DNA of 64,000 nucleotides from JAJYQH01 sp036261615 (lineage in GTDB: Bacteria > Actinomycetota > Actinomycetes > Propionibacteriales > Propionibacteriaceae). The stretch is taken from contig DATAKK010000088.1 in the NCBI GenBank assembly GCA_036261615.1, positions 1 to 64,000 of the forward strand. Direction: 5' to 3'. This document shows, piece after piece, positions 24,941 to 33,219 of this stretch; positions within the stretch are counted from its first letter, which is position 1; each line of letters opens with the position of its first letter. Under the pieces are notes generated by a model. That model was given only the letters and a program-made list of their open reading frames with translations, was not told the origin of the DNA and did not search any database. The translations under genes were made by a program, and so were the position numbers.

Positions 24941-25405
24941 TCAGGCCGTCTTGTAGCGGCGGGCGATCGCCTGCAGCAGCGCGAGCCGCTCCTCGGCGGC
25001 GTCCCCTTCGGAGCGCTGCACCGCGAGCACCATCCGGGTGGCGCCCTCGTCGTTGTCGTCGCGCAGTTCGAGGTTGACCCACGGGTCGCCCGAGTTCATG
25101 ACGAAGTCGTCGACCCGGTCCCAGGTGTAGTGGTGGGTGCTGATCGCGTTGCGCACGGTGACGCCGTCGGGACCGACCTTCACCACGCTGAGCCCCACGG
25201 CCATCATGGTCGCCACCAGGACGATGAGGAAGAACACGATCGTCACCAGCTGCGGCCAGGTCCACTGGGAGCGGGTGATCGGCCCCATGCCGATCCACAG
25301 CGCGACCGACCCCGCGACGACGATCACCGACAGCACCGCGCCGGTGATGAGGGCCGGCATCGAGCGCAGGGTGACCGACTCGGGAACCTGGGCCTCGGAG
25401 GTCAT
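24941..25405 (-). CDS. membrane protein with bacterial PH (bPH6-like) domain
   Basis: 154 aa. Two transmembrane helices, ALITGAVLSVIVVAGSVALWIG and LVTIVFFLIVLVATMMAVGLSV, precede a small beta-rich domain (VKVGPDGVTVRNAISTHHYTWDRVDDFVM) typical of the PH-like domains next to hisG/hisE in actinobacteria. A GGGAAG site precedes ATG 25405. Function unknown. It follows hisG by 40 bases on the same strand, so it may be the distal gene of the his unit. Confidence 0.78.
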   Translation of the reverse strand: MTSEAQVPESVTLRSMPALITGAVLSVIVVAGSVALWIGMGPITRSQWTWPQLVTIVFFLIVLVATMMAVGLSVVKVGPDGVTVRNAISTHHYTWDRVDDFVMNSGDPWVNLELRDDNDEGATRMVLAVQRSEGDAAEERLALLQAIARRYKTA

Positions 25406-25445
25406 CGGATGCTTCCCATCTGCGTGCTCCCCGTCTCGGACGCCG

Positions 25446-26309
25446 TCACAGCCGGCACGCCGCGATGTCGGTGACCAGGATGGCCCGGGCGCCGGCCTCC
25501 CACAGGTCGTCCATGAGCTGCTGGGCGCTGCCCCGCGGCACCATGGCCCGCACCGCGTACCAGCCCTTCTTGGCCACGCTCGACACCGTCGGCCCCTCGA
25601 GCCCGGGGGTGAGGTCGGTGGTGGCGTCCAGGTTCGCCTCGTGCACGTCGTAGTCGAGCATGACGTAGTTGCGGGCGACGAGGACGCCGTCGAGGCGGTG
25701 CCGGAGCTGGTTGAGGCCGGGGATGTCGTCGCCGCCGCGCCGGCGGATGAGGATGCCCTCGGACTCGAGGATCGGCTCGCCGAACAGCTCGAGCCCGGCC
25801 CGGCGCAGGGTGGTTCCGGTCTCGACGACGTCGGCGATGGCGTCCGCCACGCCCAGGCGGATCGACGACTCGACCGCGCCGTCGAGCCGGATCAGCCGGG
25901 CCTTGACGCCGCGCTCGGCGAGGTAGCCCTCGAGCAGCCCCGGGTAGGACGTGGCGATGCGGCGTCCGTCGAGGTCGGCGAGGGTCATCGACGAGCCGCC
26001 GGGCGCGGCGAAGCGGAACCGGGTGGCGCCGAACCCGAGGGCCATCACCTCGTCGGCGTTGGCCGCTGAGTCGATGAGCATGTCGCGGCCGGTGAGGCCG
26101 AGGTCGAGGGTGCCCTCCCCGACGTAGACGGCGATGTCGCGGGGGCGGAGGTAGTAGAACTCGACGCCGTTGGCCTCGTCGTAGAGCACGAGGTCCTTGG
26201 GGTCGGTGCGCTGCCGGTAGCCGGCCTCGCGCAGCATGACGGACGCGTGCTCGGCGAGCGATCCCTTGTTCGGGACCGCGATCTTCAGCGGGCTGCGGTC
26301 TGGGGCCAT
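25446..26309 (-). CDS. hisG: ATP phosphoribosyltransferase (long form)
   Basis: First step of histidine synthesis, joining ATP and PRPP (287 aa). It carries the C-terminal regulatory domain (about 210-287, GYAVRAMVPRGSAQQLMDDL-like region) that mediates histidine feedback in long-form HisG. The catalytic region has LKIAVPNKGSLAEHA, YVGEGTLDLGLTGRDM and the PRPP motif region GVADAIADVVETGTTL. ATG 26309 was chosen since MAPDRSPLKIAVPNKG begins the family homology; upstream codons fall outside. It follows hisE by 61 bases, with a GGACGCC palindrome in the gap. Confidence 0.95.
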   Translation of the reverse strand: MAPDRSPLKIAVPNKGSLAEHASVMLREAGYRQRTDPKDLVLYDEANGVEFYYLRPRDIAVYVGEGTLDLGLTGRDMLIDSAANADEVMALGFGATRFRFAAPGGSSMTLADLDGRRIATSYPGLLEGYLAERGVKARLIRLDGAVESSIRLGVADAIADVVETGTTLRRAGLELFGEPILESEGILIRRRGGDDIPGLNQLRHRLDGVLVARNYVMLDYDVHEANLDATTDLTPGLEGPTVSSVAKKGWYAVRAMVPRGSAQQLMDDLWEAGARAILVTDIAACRL

Positions 26310-26350
26310 GGCTGAGTGTCCTCTGTCTGCGATGCGGGTGTGGGGGTGAC

Positions 26351-26364
26351 GGCGTCCGGACGCC
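26351..26364. repeat. palindrome GGCGTCCGGACGCC between hisE and hisG
   Basis: Perfect 14-bp palindrome, two head-to-head copies of the over-represented word GGACGCC. The identical 14-mer is found at 41038-41051. It starts 6 bases past the hisE stop, so it may form a small hairpin that tunes hisE-hisG read-through. Confidence 0.7.
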
Positions 26365-26370
26365 GGAGGG

Positions 26371-26637
26371 TCACAGGTGCCGGTAGACGTCCTCGAGGGA
26401 CAGGTCGAGGGAGACCATGAGCACCTGGAGGTGGTAGAGAAGCTGGCTGATCTCGAGGGCTGCGTCCTCGCGGGTCTCGTGCTCGGCGGCCATCCACACC
26501 TCGGCGGCCTCCTCGACGATCTTCTTGCCGATGCCGTGGACGCCGGCGTCGAGACGTGCGACCGTGCCCGACCCCTCGGGGCGGGTGCGCGCGATCTCAC
26601 CGAGTTCGGCGAACAGGTCCTCGAAGCTCTTGCTCAC
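26371..26637 (-). CDS. hisE: phosphoribosyl-ATP pyrophosphatase
   Basis: Second step of histidine synthesis, hydrolysing PR-ATP to PR-AMP (88 aa, normal length for a stand-alone HisE). The MazG-like helical motif is KKIVEEAAEVWMAAEHE, followed by EISQLLYHLQVLM. The GTG start lies 7 bases after TAGGCT (26650-26645), which suggests a leaderless hisE-hisG transcript starting here. Confidence 0.95.
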   Translation of the reverse strand: MSKSFEDLFAELGEIARTRPEGSGTVARLDAGVHGIGKKIVEEAAEVWMAAEHETREDAALEISQLLYHLQVLMVSLDLSLEDVYRHL

Positions 26638-26706
26638 CGGGCAGAGCCTACCGTCACCCGGCCGGCGTCCCCGTCGCCCGGTGAGGTGGTGGATGCGGCC
26701 CCCGGC

Positions 26707-26787
26707 GGCGTACGAGATGACTGACGGCGTACGAGATGTGGGGCCGAAACCGACAACTCGTACGCCGGAGGAGACGAGTCGTACGCC
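26707..26787. repeat. four-box GTACGA repeat cluster between mshC and hisE
   Basis: Two direct copies of GGCGTACGAGATG (26707-26719 and 26726-26738, 19 bp apart) face two inverted copies, CTCGTACGCC (26757-26766) and GTCGTACGCC (26778-26787, 21 bp apart). It fills the gap just past the mshC stop and about 60 bases upstream of the hisE -10. It could be a multi-site operator or alternate hairpins/terminator. Confidence 0.8.
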
Positions 26788-26793
26788 GCGGTG

Positions 26794-28044
26794 CTACAGG
26801 CTGACGCCGAGGAGCGCGTCGACCGCGTCGGCCACCAGGCGGGCGCCGGCCGGATCGGTCTCGGTCGCCGAGCGCGAGGCCTCGGCCCAGTCGTCGAGGA
26901 CGCCGGTGGCCGCGACCACGTCGAGGTCGGCCCGCAGCGCGGCGCGCAGCCGATCGACCACCGGGCCGGCGTCGACGGCGCCCGCGGCGGCGAGCCCCTC
27001 CCGCCACCCGGCGAGCCGGCGCACCGCGGCGTCCAGCTGCTCGGGGGTCCACTCCCAGTTCTCGCGGTAGTGGTGCCCGAGCAGCGCGACCCGCACCGCC
27101 ATCGGGTCGACCCCCCGGGCCCGCAGCCGGGAGACGAACTCGAGGTTGCCCCGCGACTTGCTCATCTTCTCCCCGTCGAGACCGACCATGCCGACGTGCA
27201 CGTACGAGTCGGCGAACGGCTGGTGGGACGCGACGAGCCCCTCGGCGGCGCACATCTCGTGATGCGGGAAGGCGAGGTCGGTGCCGCCGCCCTGGACGTC
27301 GATGCGGGGGCCGAGGAAGTCGAGCGCGATGGCGGTGCACTCGATGTGCCAGCCAGGACGCCCCCGGCCCAGCCGGGAGTCCCACGAGGGCTCGCCCGGG
27401 CGTTCGAACCGCCACACGAGACAGTCGAGCGGGTCGCGCTTTCCGGGCCGGTCGGGGTCGCCCCCGTTCTCGCCGAACACCCGGCGCATGGTGTCGCGGT
27501 CGAGGTGGGACACCCCGCCGAACCCCGGCGCCTGCACGCAGCTGAAGTACCAGTCGGGATGGTCGGGATCGTCGATCTGGTAGACGGCCCCGCTCGGGCG
27601 CATCGAGTCGACGAGGCCGGCGACCGTCTGCACCGACTCCACCGCGCCGACGTAGTGCTGGGGCGGCAGGATCCGCAGCGCCTCCATGTCGTCGCGGAAC
27701 AGGGCGATCTGCTCGGCCGCGAGCTCCTCCCAGTCGCGGCCGGTCTGCTCGGCCCGTTCGAGCAGCGGCTCGTCGACGTCGGTGACGTTCTGGGCGAACC
27801 GCACGTCCAGGCCGAGGTCGCGCCACTGCCGGTTGACGAGGTCGAAGGTGAGGTAGGTGAACGCATGCCCCAGGTGGGTGGCGTCGTAGGGCGTGATCCC
27901 GCAGACGTACATCCGGGCGGTGCCCTCCTCGGGCCCCACCGGCCGCACCTCACCGGACGCCGTGTCGTGCAGCCTCAGCGTCGCCTCGACCCCCGCCGAG
28001 CGGTGGGCGACCTCGGGCACCTCGGGGGCGTCCCATGACCTCAT
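26794..28044 (-). CDS. mshC: cysteine--1-D-myo-inositol 2-amino-2-deoxy-glucopyranoside ligase
   Basis: Mycothiol synthesis step that joins cysteine to GlcN-Ins with ATP (416 aa). A paralogue of CysRS, it has MYVCGITPYDATHLGHAFTY (zinc/HIGH region, with HLGH), GRPGWHIECTAIALD, DIQGGG-like VQGGGTDLAFPHHE, and the KMSKS loop GEKMSKSRGNL. MSW-type start, length and the GGTDLAFPHHE form match MshC rather than CysRS, and the neighbouring SCO1664/DUF3090/phosphomutase genes support this. ATG 28044 overlaps the GNAT stop (ATGA). Confidence 0.93.
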   Translation of the reverse strand: MRSWDAPEVPEVAHRSAGVEATLRLHDTASGEVRPVGPEEGTARMYVCGITPYDATHLGHAFTYLTFDLVNRQWRDLGLDVRFAQNVTDVDEPLLERAEQTGRDWEELAAEQIALFRDDMEALRILPPQHYVGAVESVQTVAGLVDSMRPSGAVYQIDDPDHPDWYFSCVQAPGFGGVSHLDRDTMRRVFGENGGDPDRPGKRDPLDCLVWRFERPGEPSWDSRLGRGRPGWHIECTAIALDFLGPRIDVQGGGTDLAFPHHEMCAAEGLVASHQPFADSYVHVGMVGLDGEKMSKSRGNLEFVSRLRARGVDPMAVRVALLGHHYRENWEWTPEQLDAAVRRLAGWREGLAAAGAVDAGPVVDRLRAALRADLDVVAATGVLDDWAEASRSATETDPAGARLVADAVDALLGVSL

Positions 28045-28709
28045 CGTGTCTCCTTCGCAGAACTCGGCGCCACGGGCGCGGCGGCTGCCGGACGCAGGGA
28101 CGGGGGCGTTGCGGCGTCCACCCGGTGGCGGAGCCGGTCGCGCACGTCCGGCCAGTCGTCGGCAATGACCGAGAACACCACGGCGTCCCGCCATGTTCCG
28201 TCGGCCCGTCGCGCGTCGCGGCGCACGGTGCCCTCCCGGGTGGCCCCGAGGCGGCCGATCGCCGCGATCGAGCGGGTGTTGAGGTTGTCGGCCTGGATGC
28301 GCACCCGCCCCCAGCCGTGGTCGAACACGTGCGAGAGGAGCAGCAGCTTGCTCTCGGGGTTGACCGCCGAGCCCCACACCCGCGGGTCGTACGCCGTCCA
28401 GCCGAGGTGGGTGCGCTCCTTGCTGGGCTCCCACTCCCCCAGCGAGGACGTGCCGACGAGGGTGCCGGCGTCCGGGCCCGCCACCAGGCGCACCGCGAAC
28501 GGCCGCTCGGCCCACAGGTAGTGGCGCAGGAAGTCCCGGAACCGGGAGGGATCTGGGTGGTAGCCGGCCGGGCCACCGCCCCATCCGCCGGCGAACACCT
28601 CGGGGCGGTGCAGGGCGGCGGTCAGCCCGTCGAGGTGGTCTTCGTGCAGCGGCTCGAGCTGGACGAAGCGGCCACGCAGCGTGGCCGGCAGGGGGATGGT
28701 CACGCTCAC
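28041..28709 (-). CDS. GNAT-family N-acetyltransferase
   Basis: 222 aa, RimJ/RimL-type fold: TLRGRFVQLEPLHEDHLDGL, ERTHLGWTAYDPRVWGSAVN (beta4 region) and the acetyl-CoA/variation region RIQADNLNTRSIAAIGRLGATREG. The substrate is unknown. It overlaps mshC by 4 bases, so it is cotranscribed. Mycothiol acetylation is done by the unrelated two-domain MshD, so this is not a clear mshD. GTG start 6 bases after TAGGAT (28721-28716), likely leaderless. Confidence 0.88.
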   Translation of the reverse strand: MSVTIPLPATLRGRFVQLEPLHEDHLDGLTAALHRPEVFAGGWGGGPAGYHPDPSRFRDFLRHYLWAERPFAVRLVAGPDAGTLVGTSSLGEWEPSKERTHLGWTAYDPRVWGSAVNPESKLLLLSHVFDHGWGRVRIQADNLNTRSIAAIGRLGATREGTVRRDARRADGTWRDAVVFSVIADDWPDVRDRLRHRVDAATPPSLRPAAAAPVAPSSAKETR

Positions 28710-28803
28710 CCGGCGATCCTAGTCGGACGCCGCCGGCCGCCCGTCCCGTGGCCGTTCGCGAGAAGCGGACGCCGCGCGGGCCCGCGACCCTAGGGTGGGC
28801 GGC

Positions 28804-29376
28804 ATGACTGAGCTGTTCCTCGTCCGCCACGGCGCCACGGAGTGGAGCCGCTCGGGCCGGCACACGTCGGTGACCGACCTCCCGCTGCTTCCGGACGGGG
28901 AGGAGCAGGCGCGTCGCGTCGCGGGCAAGCTCGCCGACCTCGGGCTCGGTCCCTCCGACTTCGGCCTGGCGCTGTCCAGCCCGCGCCTCCGCGCGCTGCG
29001 GACGGCGGAGCTGGCCGGTTTCCGCCCGGAGATCGACGAGCGTCTCGCCGAGTGGCGTTACGGCGACTACGAGGGGCGGACGAGCGCCGACATCCGCCGC
29101 GACGTGCCCGGCTGGCGGATCTGGACCCATCCGCTGCCCGGGGGCGAGACCCGCACCCAGATCATCAACCGGATGACCGAGGTGGTGCGCCGGGTGCAGG
29201 ACTCGGGCGTGGAGCGGGCCATCTGCTTCGGCCACGGCCACAGCTCCCGCGTGCTGGCCCTGTGCTGGCTCGGCATCGACGTCGCCCGGGGTCAGAGTTT
29301 CCCCCTGGAGACCGGCGCGGTGTGCGTTCTCGGGCACGAGAAGGAGTCACCGGCGATCGTCCGCTGGAACGCCTGA
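28804..29376 (+). CDS. histidine phosphatase family protein
   Basis: 190-residue phosphoglycerate-mutase-like enzyme. The phosphohistidine motif is FLVRHGATEWS (His9 region), and the second catalytic His is in CFGHGHSSRVLAL. Arg residues of the pocket are in SSPRLRALRTAEL. ATG 28804 lies 7 bases after TAGGGT and is likely leaderless; an in-frame GTG at 28795 overlaps the -10 and is less likely. Substrate unknown. It is read divergently from the GNAT-mshC pair and converges on the SCO1664 gene. Confidence 0.9.
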   Translation: MTELFLVRHGATEWSRSGRHTSVTDLPLLPDGEEQARRVAGKLADLGLGPSDFGLALSSPRLRALRTAELAGFRPEIDERLAEWRYGDYEGRTSADIRRDVPGWRIWTHPLPGGETRTQIINRMTEVVRRVQDSGVERAICFGHGHSSRVLALCWLGIDVARGQSFPLETGAVCVLGHEKESPAIVRWNA

Positions 29377-29426
29377 CCCGCAACCTCACCCTCCCCTGCC
29401 TCCTGCGCCGCGGGAGTGGGCGGGGA

Positions 29427-30188
29427 CTACACCGGGGGCCAGGGGATGACCGGCCAGCGGTCTCCCGGCTCGGGCAGGACGCCGGCGGCGAGCAGTTCGA
29501 TCGCCCGCTCGCGGGTGGCCTCCACCTCGTCGGGAGCGAGCCACGGGTCGAGGACGCCGTCGTCGAGGGCGGTGAGCACGGCGCGTACGAGCTCGAGCTC
29601 CGCCTCCTCGAGCGGATCGCCCGACCAGCCCCACAGCACCGTCCGGAGCTTGGGCTCGGTGTGGAACGACACCCCGTGGTCGACGCCGAGCACCCTCCCG
29701 TCGAGCGCCTGCAGGATGTGCCCGGCCTTGCGGTCGGCGTTGTTGATGATGACGTCGAACACGGCGAGGCGGCGCAGCCGGGGGTCGTCGGCGTGGACGA
29801 GGGCGACGTCGCTGTCGTGGTTGTCGACGCCGATGACCACGCCGTACCACGCGTCGGGGATCTCGTCGGCCGCGACGAGGGCCACGAGGTCGCCGGCGTC
29901 CGGCTGGTCGACCCATCGCTGGAGGGCACCACGCCCCAGCGGTGCGTCGTCGACCATCACCGTGTGCGGCACGACGTCGAACCCGCTGGCCCGCGACAGT
30001 TCGTAGGCGGCGACCTCCCGGTTGGCGAGCGTGCCGTCGGGGAAGTCCCACAGCGGACGCTCCCCCGCACGCGGCTTGTACACGAACCGCTGACCCTCGG
30101 GGTCGGCGAGCAGGAACGTGGCGTTGGAGGCGTCCACCAGCCTCCCCAGCACCTGCCAGGGGGTCGTGGCCTCGGCGGCGGCGTCCAT
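29427..30188 (-). CDS. SCO1664-family protein (kinase-like fold)
   Basis: 253 aa. Conserved actinobacterial protein with PI3/PI4-kinase-like features: TFLLADPEGQRFVYKPRAGERPLWDFP (ATP-lysine region), LAVFDVIINNADRKAGHIL (catalytic-loop-like Asn-Ala-Asp) and RVLGVDHGVSFH (metal-binding Asp-His). It is consistently found beside DUF3090 and MSMEG_4193-type genes and near mshC. Function unproven. It starts 3 bases after the DUF3090 stop. Confidence 0.85.
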   Translation of the reverse strand: MDAAAEATTPWQVLGRLVDASNATFLLADPEGQRFVYKPRAGERPLWDFPDGTLANREVAAYELSRASGFDVVPHTVMVDDAPLGRGALQRWVDQPDAGDLVALVAADEIPDAWYGVVIGVDNHDSDVALVHADDPRLRRLAVFDVIINNADRKAGHILQALDGRVLGVDHGVSFHTEPKLRTVLWGWSGDPLEEAELELVRAVLTALDDGVLDPWLAPDEVEATRERAIELLAAGVLPEPGDRWPVIPWPPV

Positions 30189-30191
30189 CGG

Positions 30192-30767
30192 CTACTCGAA
30201 GAGGGGACGCCGGTAGCCGTTCGACCGGGAGCAGATGTGGCCCTCGGGGTTGATCGGCTGGCCGCAGAACGGGCACGCCGGACGCCCCGCCGCCACCAGG
30301 CTGCGGGCCCGGGCGACGAAGTCGCGTGCCTGTTCGGGGGTGATCTTGACCGACAGCGACTCGTTGTCGGGCTGCTCGCCGCTGAACGGGAAGTCGGTCT
30401 CCTGCTGCTCCTCGTCGTCGTCGACGACGGTGAACATCTCGACCTGGACGGCCGACAGCTCGGCGTCCCACGCGATGGTCATCGTGCCCGCGCGGAAATC
30501 CTCCTGCAGCGGGGCGTCGAGCGGGTCGAGGTCGCGGGCCGTGGTGCGGGCCGAGGGGATGTCGAGCGTGCCGTCGCTCAGCCGGGCGAGCTCGTCGAGC
30601 ACCCGCTCGAGGTGGTCGGCGAGCACCTGCACCTGCTGCTTCTCGCAGACGACGCTCGTGAGCCTGCTCCCCTGACGAGCCTGCACGAAGAAGGTGCGCT
30701 CCCCGGGCTGGCCGACCGTGCCGGCGACGAACCTGTCGGGAAACTCGTAGTGGTGCACCAGAGCCAT
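30192..30767 (-). CDS. DUF3090 family protein
   Basis: 191 aa. Actinobacterial family with a C-terminal zinc-ribbon-like segment CPFCGQPINPEGHIC and a start HHYEFPDRFVAGTVGQPGERTFFVQ that is highly conserved. Function unknown; conserved linkage to mshC-type genes suggests a role near mycothiol or a nucleotide-sugar process, which is inference. GGAGGAGAGG lies just upstream of ATG 30767. Confidence 0.88.
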   Translation of the reverse strand: MALVHHYEFPDRFVAGTVGQPGERTFFVQARQGSRLTSVVCEKQQVQVLADHLERVLDELARLSDGTLDIPSARTTARDLDPLDAPLQEDFRAGTMTIAWDAELSAVQVEMFTVVDDDEEQQETDFPFSGEQPDNESLSVKITPEQARDFVARARSLVAAGRPACPFCGQPINPEGHICSRSNGYRRPLFE

Positions 30768-30846
30768 GACCTCTCCTCCTCGGGGGACTCCCCTTGCTGA
30801 CCCAGCCGTTCCAGCCTAGTTGCCGTCGTCCGCCCGCTCGGCGGGC

Positions 30847-31539
30847 TCACTCGGCCTGACCGGCGCCGCCGCCCGGTTCGGGGCCGCCGTGCGCCTCGGT
30901 GAAGCGGCCGACGAACGTGCGGACCTGTCCCGACAGGGAGTTCACGGTGACGACGAACGGCGGCTTGTCGGCACCGGGGTAGTGCACGACGCTCACGGAC
31001 GCCGGGTCGACCCCGATCCGCTGGAACTGGTCGAAGGGCTGGGCCAGCGCGTCGGAGAGGATCGCCTTGATCGGGTCGGCGTGGGCCACGAGCAGCCAGG
31101 CGTCGCGCTCGCCGAGCCGGGCGTTCCACCCGTGCACGGCCGCGACCACCCGTTCCCGCATGGCGTCCATGGCCTCCCCCTCGGGGAAGACGACGGCCGA
31201 GGGACGCTGCTGCACGGTCGTCCACAGCTCCTCCGACCCGAGGTCCTTGAGCGTGCGTCCGGTCCAGGAGCCGTAGTCGCACTCGATGACGCCCTCGTCT
31301 GCGTGCACGGGCGGCGTGCCACCGGCCCACGAGTCGAGCGCGAGGTGGAGGGTCTCCTCGCACCGCTGGAGCGGCGAGTGCACGGCGAGGGCGAGCTCGA
31401 CGCCCCGGAGCCGCTCCCCGATCCCCATCGCCTGGGAGCGTCCGAGGTCGTCGAGGGCGATCCCCGGCCGGCGTCCGGCGAGGATCCCCTCGGTGTTGGC
31501 CGTACTCCGGCCGTGCCGGGCGAGGATGAGCGTGGGCAT
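30847..31539 (-). CDS. MSMEG_4193-type phosphomutase/histidine phosphatase
   Basis: 230-residue histidine phosphatase: LILARHGRSTANTEGI (catalytic RHG), HSPLQRCEETLHLAL, and LVAHADPIKAIL (second His). It belongs to the TIGR-type family called MSMEG_4193 putative phosphomutase that co-occurs with DUF3090 and SCO1664 genes. The Gly/Pro/Glu-rich C-terminal tail is disordered-looking. The ATG lies 7 bases after TAGGCT (31552-31547), likely leaderless, and it heads the minus-strand trio. Confidence 0.88.
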   Translation of the reverse strand: MPTLILARHGRSTANTEGILAGRRPGIALDDLGRSQAMGIGERLRGVELALAVHSPLQRCEETLHLALDSWAGGTPPVHADEGVIECDYGSWTGRTLKDLGSEELWTTVQQRPSAVVFPEGEAMDAMRERVVAAVHGWNARLGERDAWLLVAHADPIKAILSDALAQPFDQFQRIGVDPASVSVVHYPGADKPPFVVTVNSLSGQVRTFVGRFTEAHGGPEPGGGAGQAE

Positions 31540-31613
31540 GGGCCCCAGCCTAGGGCGAGCCGACGCCCGCCCGTCCCGCCGCGATCCCGGCGTCCACTGG
31601 CTAAGCTCACCCG

Positions 31614-32579
31614 GTGAGCCAAACGATGAGACGCGTCGGCGAATCCGGGCTGACGGTGTCGCGCCTCGGCCTGGGCACGATGACGTGGGGCGCCGACGTC
31701 TCCCCCGCCGCCGCCCGTGACCTGGTGCGCCGATTCCTCGCCGACGGCGGCAACCTCATCGACACCGCGCCCGCCTACGGGAACGGCGCCGCCGAGAACG
31801 TCATCGGCAAGCTCATCCACACCGACATCCGTCGCGACGACCTCATCATCGCGACCAAGGGCGGGTTCGGGCTGCACGGCGGGCGCCGCAGCGTCGACAC
31901 CTCGCGGCGGGCGCTGCTCGACGACCTGGCCGGATCCCTGCGGCGGCTGCACACCGACCACGTCGACCTGTGGCAACTGCACGCGTGGGGAACGGCCCCG
32001 CTCGACGAGACCCTCGACGCGCTCGACCACGCGGTCACCAGCGGCATGGCCCGGTACGTGGGCATCAGCAACTTCGTCGGCTGGCAGACCGCCCGGGCGG
32101 CCACCTGGCAGCAGGCGGTGCCGGGGCGGGCGCGCCTGGTCAGCACCCAGGTCGAGTACTCGCTCGTCGCCCGGCGGGTCGAGCTCGAGGTGCTGCCCGC
32201 GGCGCTGGCCCACGGCATGGGCGTGTTCCCGTGGTCGCCGATCGGGCGCGGCGTCCTCACCGGGAAGTACCGCTCGGGCACGCCGCGTGACTCGCGCGGC
32301 GGCTCCGACCATCTCTCGTGGTTCGTCGAGCCCTACCTCGAACCCAAGTACCGGGCGGTGGTGGACGCCGTCTGCACGGCCGCGGAGGGACTCGGGCTGA
32401 CACCCGCGCAGGTGGCCCTGCTGTGGGTGCGCGACGCCCCGGGGGTCACGGCCCCGATCCTCGGCGCCCGCACGGTCGCCCAGCTCGGCGAGTTCCTCGA
32501 CGTCGACGACCAGGTGCTGCCGCCCGCGATCGTCTCCGCGCTCGACGACGTCACCGGCGGGCCCAACCTGCTCCGCTGA
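31614..32579 (+). CDS. aldo/keto reductase
   Basis: NAD(P)H-dependent (beta/alpha)8 oxidoreductase (321 aa). The catalytic tetrad is suggested by DTAPAYGNGAAE (Asp, Tyr), ATKGGFG (Lys) and DLWQLHAWG (His). The NADPH site region is SPIGRGVLTGKYR with PILGARTVAQLGEFL near the end. Substrate unknown. The GTG start lies 6 bases after TAAGCT, likely leaderless. It converges on the DinB-like gene with 10 bases between stops. Confidence 0.93.
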   Translation: MSQTMRRVGESGLTVSRLGLGTMTWGADVSPAAARDLVRRFLADGGNLIDTAPAYGNGAAENVIGKLIHTDIRRDDLIIATKGGFGLHGGRRSVDTSRRALLDDLAGSLRRLHTDHVDLWQLHAWGTAPLDETLDALDHAVTSGMARYVGISNFVGWQTARAATWQQAVPGRARLVSTQVEYSLVARRVELEVLPAALAHGMGVFPWSPIGRGVLTGKYRSGTPRDSRGGSDHLSWFVEPYLEPKYRAVVDAVCTAAEGLGLTPAQVALLWVRDAPGVTAPILGARTVAQLGEFLDVDDQVLPPAIVSALDDVTGGPNLLR

Positions 32580-32589
32580 CGCGGGCGCG

Positions 32590-33219
32590 TCAGAAGATCG
32601 AGAACTGCGGGTCGAGCGGCGCGCGCCCGGCGAGCGCCAGCACGACGTCGCCGCCGCGCCCGTCGAGCACCGCGAGTTCGGCCTCGATCTCGAGGGTGAT
32701 CCGCAGCGCGTCGGCCGGCAGGTCGACGGTGACGCCGGTGGCCGCGGCGAGGTCGAGCGAGTGCACGGTGAGCTCGAAGATCCGGGTGTGCAGGTAGGTG
32801 CAGATGCGCATGCCGCCGGCGATCGTGGTGATGATCCGCGCCTGCTCGGGGTCGTCGGCCTGGACGGCGTCGAGCGCCTCGGTCACCTGCGCGAGCAGCC
32901 GGGTCATGGCCTCCGTCGCCCCGTCGCGCAGGCCCTCGGCCGCGGCGATGGCCCGCTGGGCGACACCGTCGGCCGCGGCGAGCTGGCGGGTGGCGTGGTA
33001 GTACTCGGACGCCGTCGACAGGTCGATCCGGTCGGCCGGGCGGGCGAGGTACTCGAGCACGGTCTGCATGGAGCGGCCGGTGTGGGCGATGAGGTGCCGC
33101 ACGTTCCACTCGCCGAGGGCGGGCTGCTCGTAGGCGGAGACCGGGATGCGCGACACCTGGTCGACGAAGGCGGCGGCCGTGTCGAGGTAGATCTGCGAGT
33201 GCTGCTCGAGGGTGTTCAT
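32590..33219 (-). CDS. maleylpyruvate isomerase N-terminal/DinB-like protein
   Basis: 209 aa four-helix-bundle protein of the mycothiol-dependent maleylpyruvate isomerase (MDMPI) type. YEQPALGEWNVRHLIAHTGRSM contains the first metal-type His segment, and HTRIFELTVHSLDLAAA has the second. Mycothiol use would fit the mshC found 5 kb away. Reaction not assignable. GGGAGG precedes ATG 33219 by 6 bases, and the start overlaps the rimI stop (ATGA). This is the position where tsaD usually follows rimI. Confidence 0.82.
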   Translation of the reverse strand: MNTLEQHSQIYLDTAAAFVDQVSRIPVSAYEQPALGEWNVRHLIAHTGRSMQTVLEYLARPADRIDLSTASEYYHATRQLAAADGVAQRAIAAAEGLRDGATEAMTRLLAQVTEALDAVQADDPEQARIITTIAGGMRICTYLHTRIFELTVHSLDLAAATGVTVDLPADALRITLEIEAELAVLDGRGGDVVLALAGRAPLDPQFSIF

